Assembly (NCBI RefSeq): GCF_003226555.1
Contig: NZ_QKQS01000023.1
Coordinates: forward strand, 1,505,123 to 1,569,122
Reading direction: 5' to 3'
Length of the DNA: 64,000 nucleotides
Source: Rhodopseudomonas palustris
GTDB lineage: Bacteria; Pseudomonadota; Alphaproteobacteria; Rhizobiales; Xanthobacteraceae
In this document: one piece after another, positions 63,922-64,000 of the stretch
How the letters are laid out: every line of letters starts with the position of its first letter
How positions within the stretch are numbered: position 1 is the stretch's first letter
Position numbers and translations under genes: made by a program
Notes under the pieces: model-generated
Databases searched by the model: none
What the model was told of the DNA's origin: nothing
The model's input: the letters and a program-made list of their open reading frames with translations, nothing else

Positions 63922-64000
63922 CTACCGCGCCAATCCGGCCAGGATGTTCGCCCGCTCCAGCGTCGAGCGCAGCGCTTCGTCGGAGACGTGGGTGTAGATC
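63922..64000 (-). CDS. C-terminus of a probable tyrosine recombinase/integrase (partial)
   Basis: The last 25 residues of a minus-strand gene running off the right edge, ending at TAG (63922-63924). The sequence IYTHVSDEALRSTLERANILAGLAR begins with the I-Y-T-H-V motif that holds the catalytic Tyr in tyrosine recombinases (XerC/D and phage integrases). The rest of the gene lies outside the window, so the call rests on this motif alone. Its stop is 3 bp after the sorbosone-type gene stop, convergent. Confidence 0.5.
   Translation of the reverse strand, partial: IYTHVSDEALRSTLERANILAGLAR

Overview
This window is a high-GC alphaproteobacterial chromosome segment. Its gene content and regulatory sites fit the Rhodopseudomonas/Bradyrhizobium group, and I infer R. 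palustris or a close relative. The supporting evidence is: an F0 ATP synthase operon (atpI-B-E-F'-F) split from F1, with both b and b' subunits; C4-pathway 5-aminolevulinate synthase behind a FixK/FNR-type box; homospermidine synthase near an ornithine decarboxylase with a long speF-type leader; a small heat-shock gene with a ROSE-like RNA thermometer; and several families of short palindromic intergenic repeats. Species assignment is an inference. No rRNA, tRNA, CRISPR array or transposase was found.

Layout. 1-7.5 kb: the tail of an upstream gene (perhaps thrC), an M16 zinc peptidase, a GNAT acetyltransferase, a secreted protein, the reverse-strand F0 operon with a clear promoter, a DsbA-fold isomerase-like protein, a coiled-coil exported protein and YjbQ. 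7.7-14 kb: an MHS-type transporter, a LuxR-type response regulator and a 1169-residue SSF-fused hybrid histidine kinase, resembling CrbSR/MctSR carboxylate-sensing systems. 14-20 kb: hemA, an MBL-fold hydrolase, a chemoreceptor and an Omp25/31-like outer-membrane protein.

20-26.5 kb: a metal-homeostasis block. A Zur-type box overlaps a promoter ahead of a small membrane ORF and znuC-znuB-znuA. A His-rich COG0523/CobW GTPase overlapping a WD40 protein, an MgtC-like membrane protein and a proline-rich anchored protein follow. 26.8-32.5 kb: a polyamine region with homospermidine synthase, a Rnk-like regulator, RidA, a 55-residue small protein, a GNAT, and ornithine decarboxylase with a ~465-nt leader. 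32.7-39.5 kb: M3 oligopeptidase, DUF1007 plus NicO metal exporter, ferrochelatase, and an SPFH/NfeD pair.

39.6-49.3 kb: arabinose-5-phosphate isomerase (LPS Kdo pathway), an outer-membrane beta-barrel, a BASS-like transporter, a DUF7662 protein, a diguanylate cyclase, galU, an alpha/beta hydrolase, a thermometer-controlled sHsp and an exported Pro/Ala-rich protein. 49.7-56.1 kb: gltB and gltD. 56.1-59.1 kb: a repeat-rich island with a truncated DUF5131 gene and a divergent SDR pair flanked by two ~150-bp copies of one palindromic repeat. 59-64 kb: a DUF459 SGNH hydrolase, a DapA-like aldolase preceded by a probable attenuator, DUF2231 and a sorbosone-dehydrogenase-like lipoprotein, and at the edge the C-terminus of a probable tyrosine recombinase.

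Most genes are housekeeping. The novelty lies in regulatory RNA and DNA (speF-type leader, ROSE element, FixK and Zur boxes, DapA-like attenuator), the CobW-WD40 pairing, and the repeats with compensatory changes.
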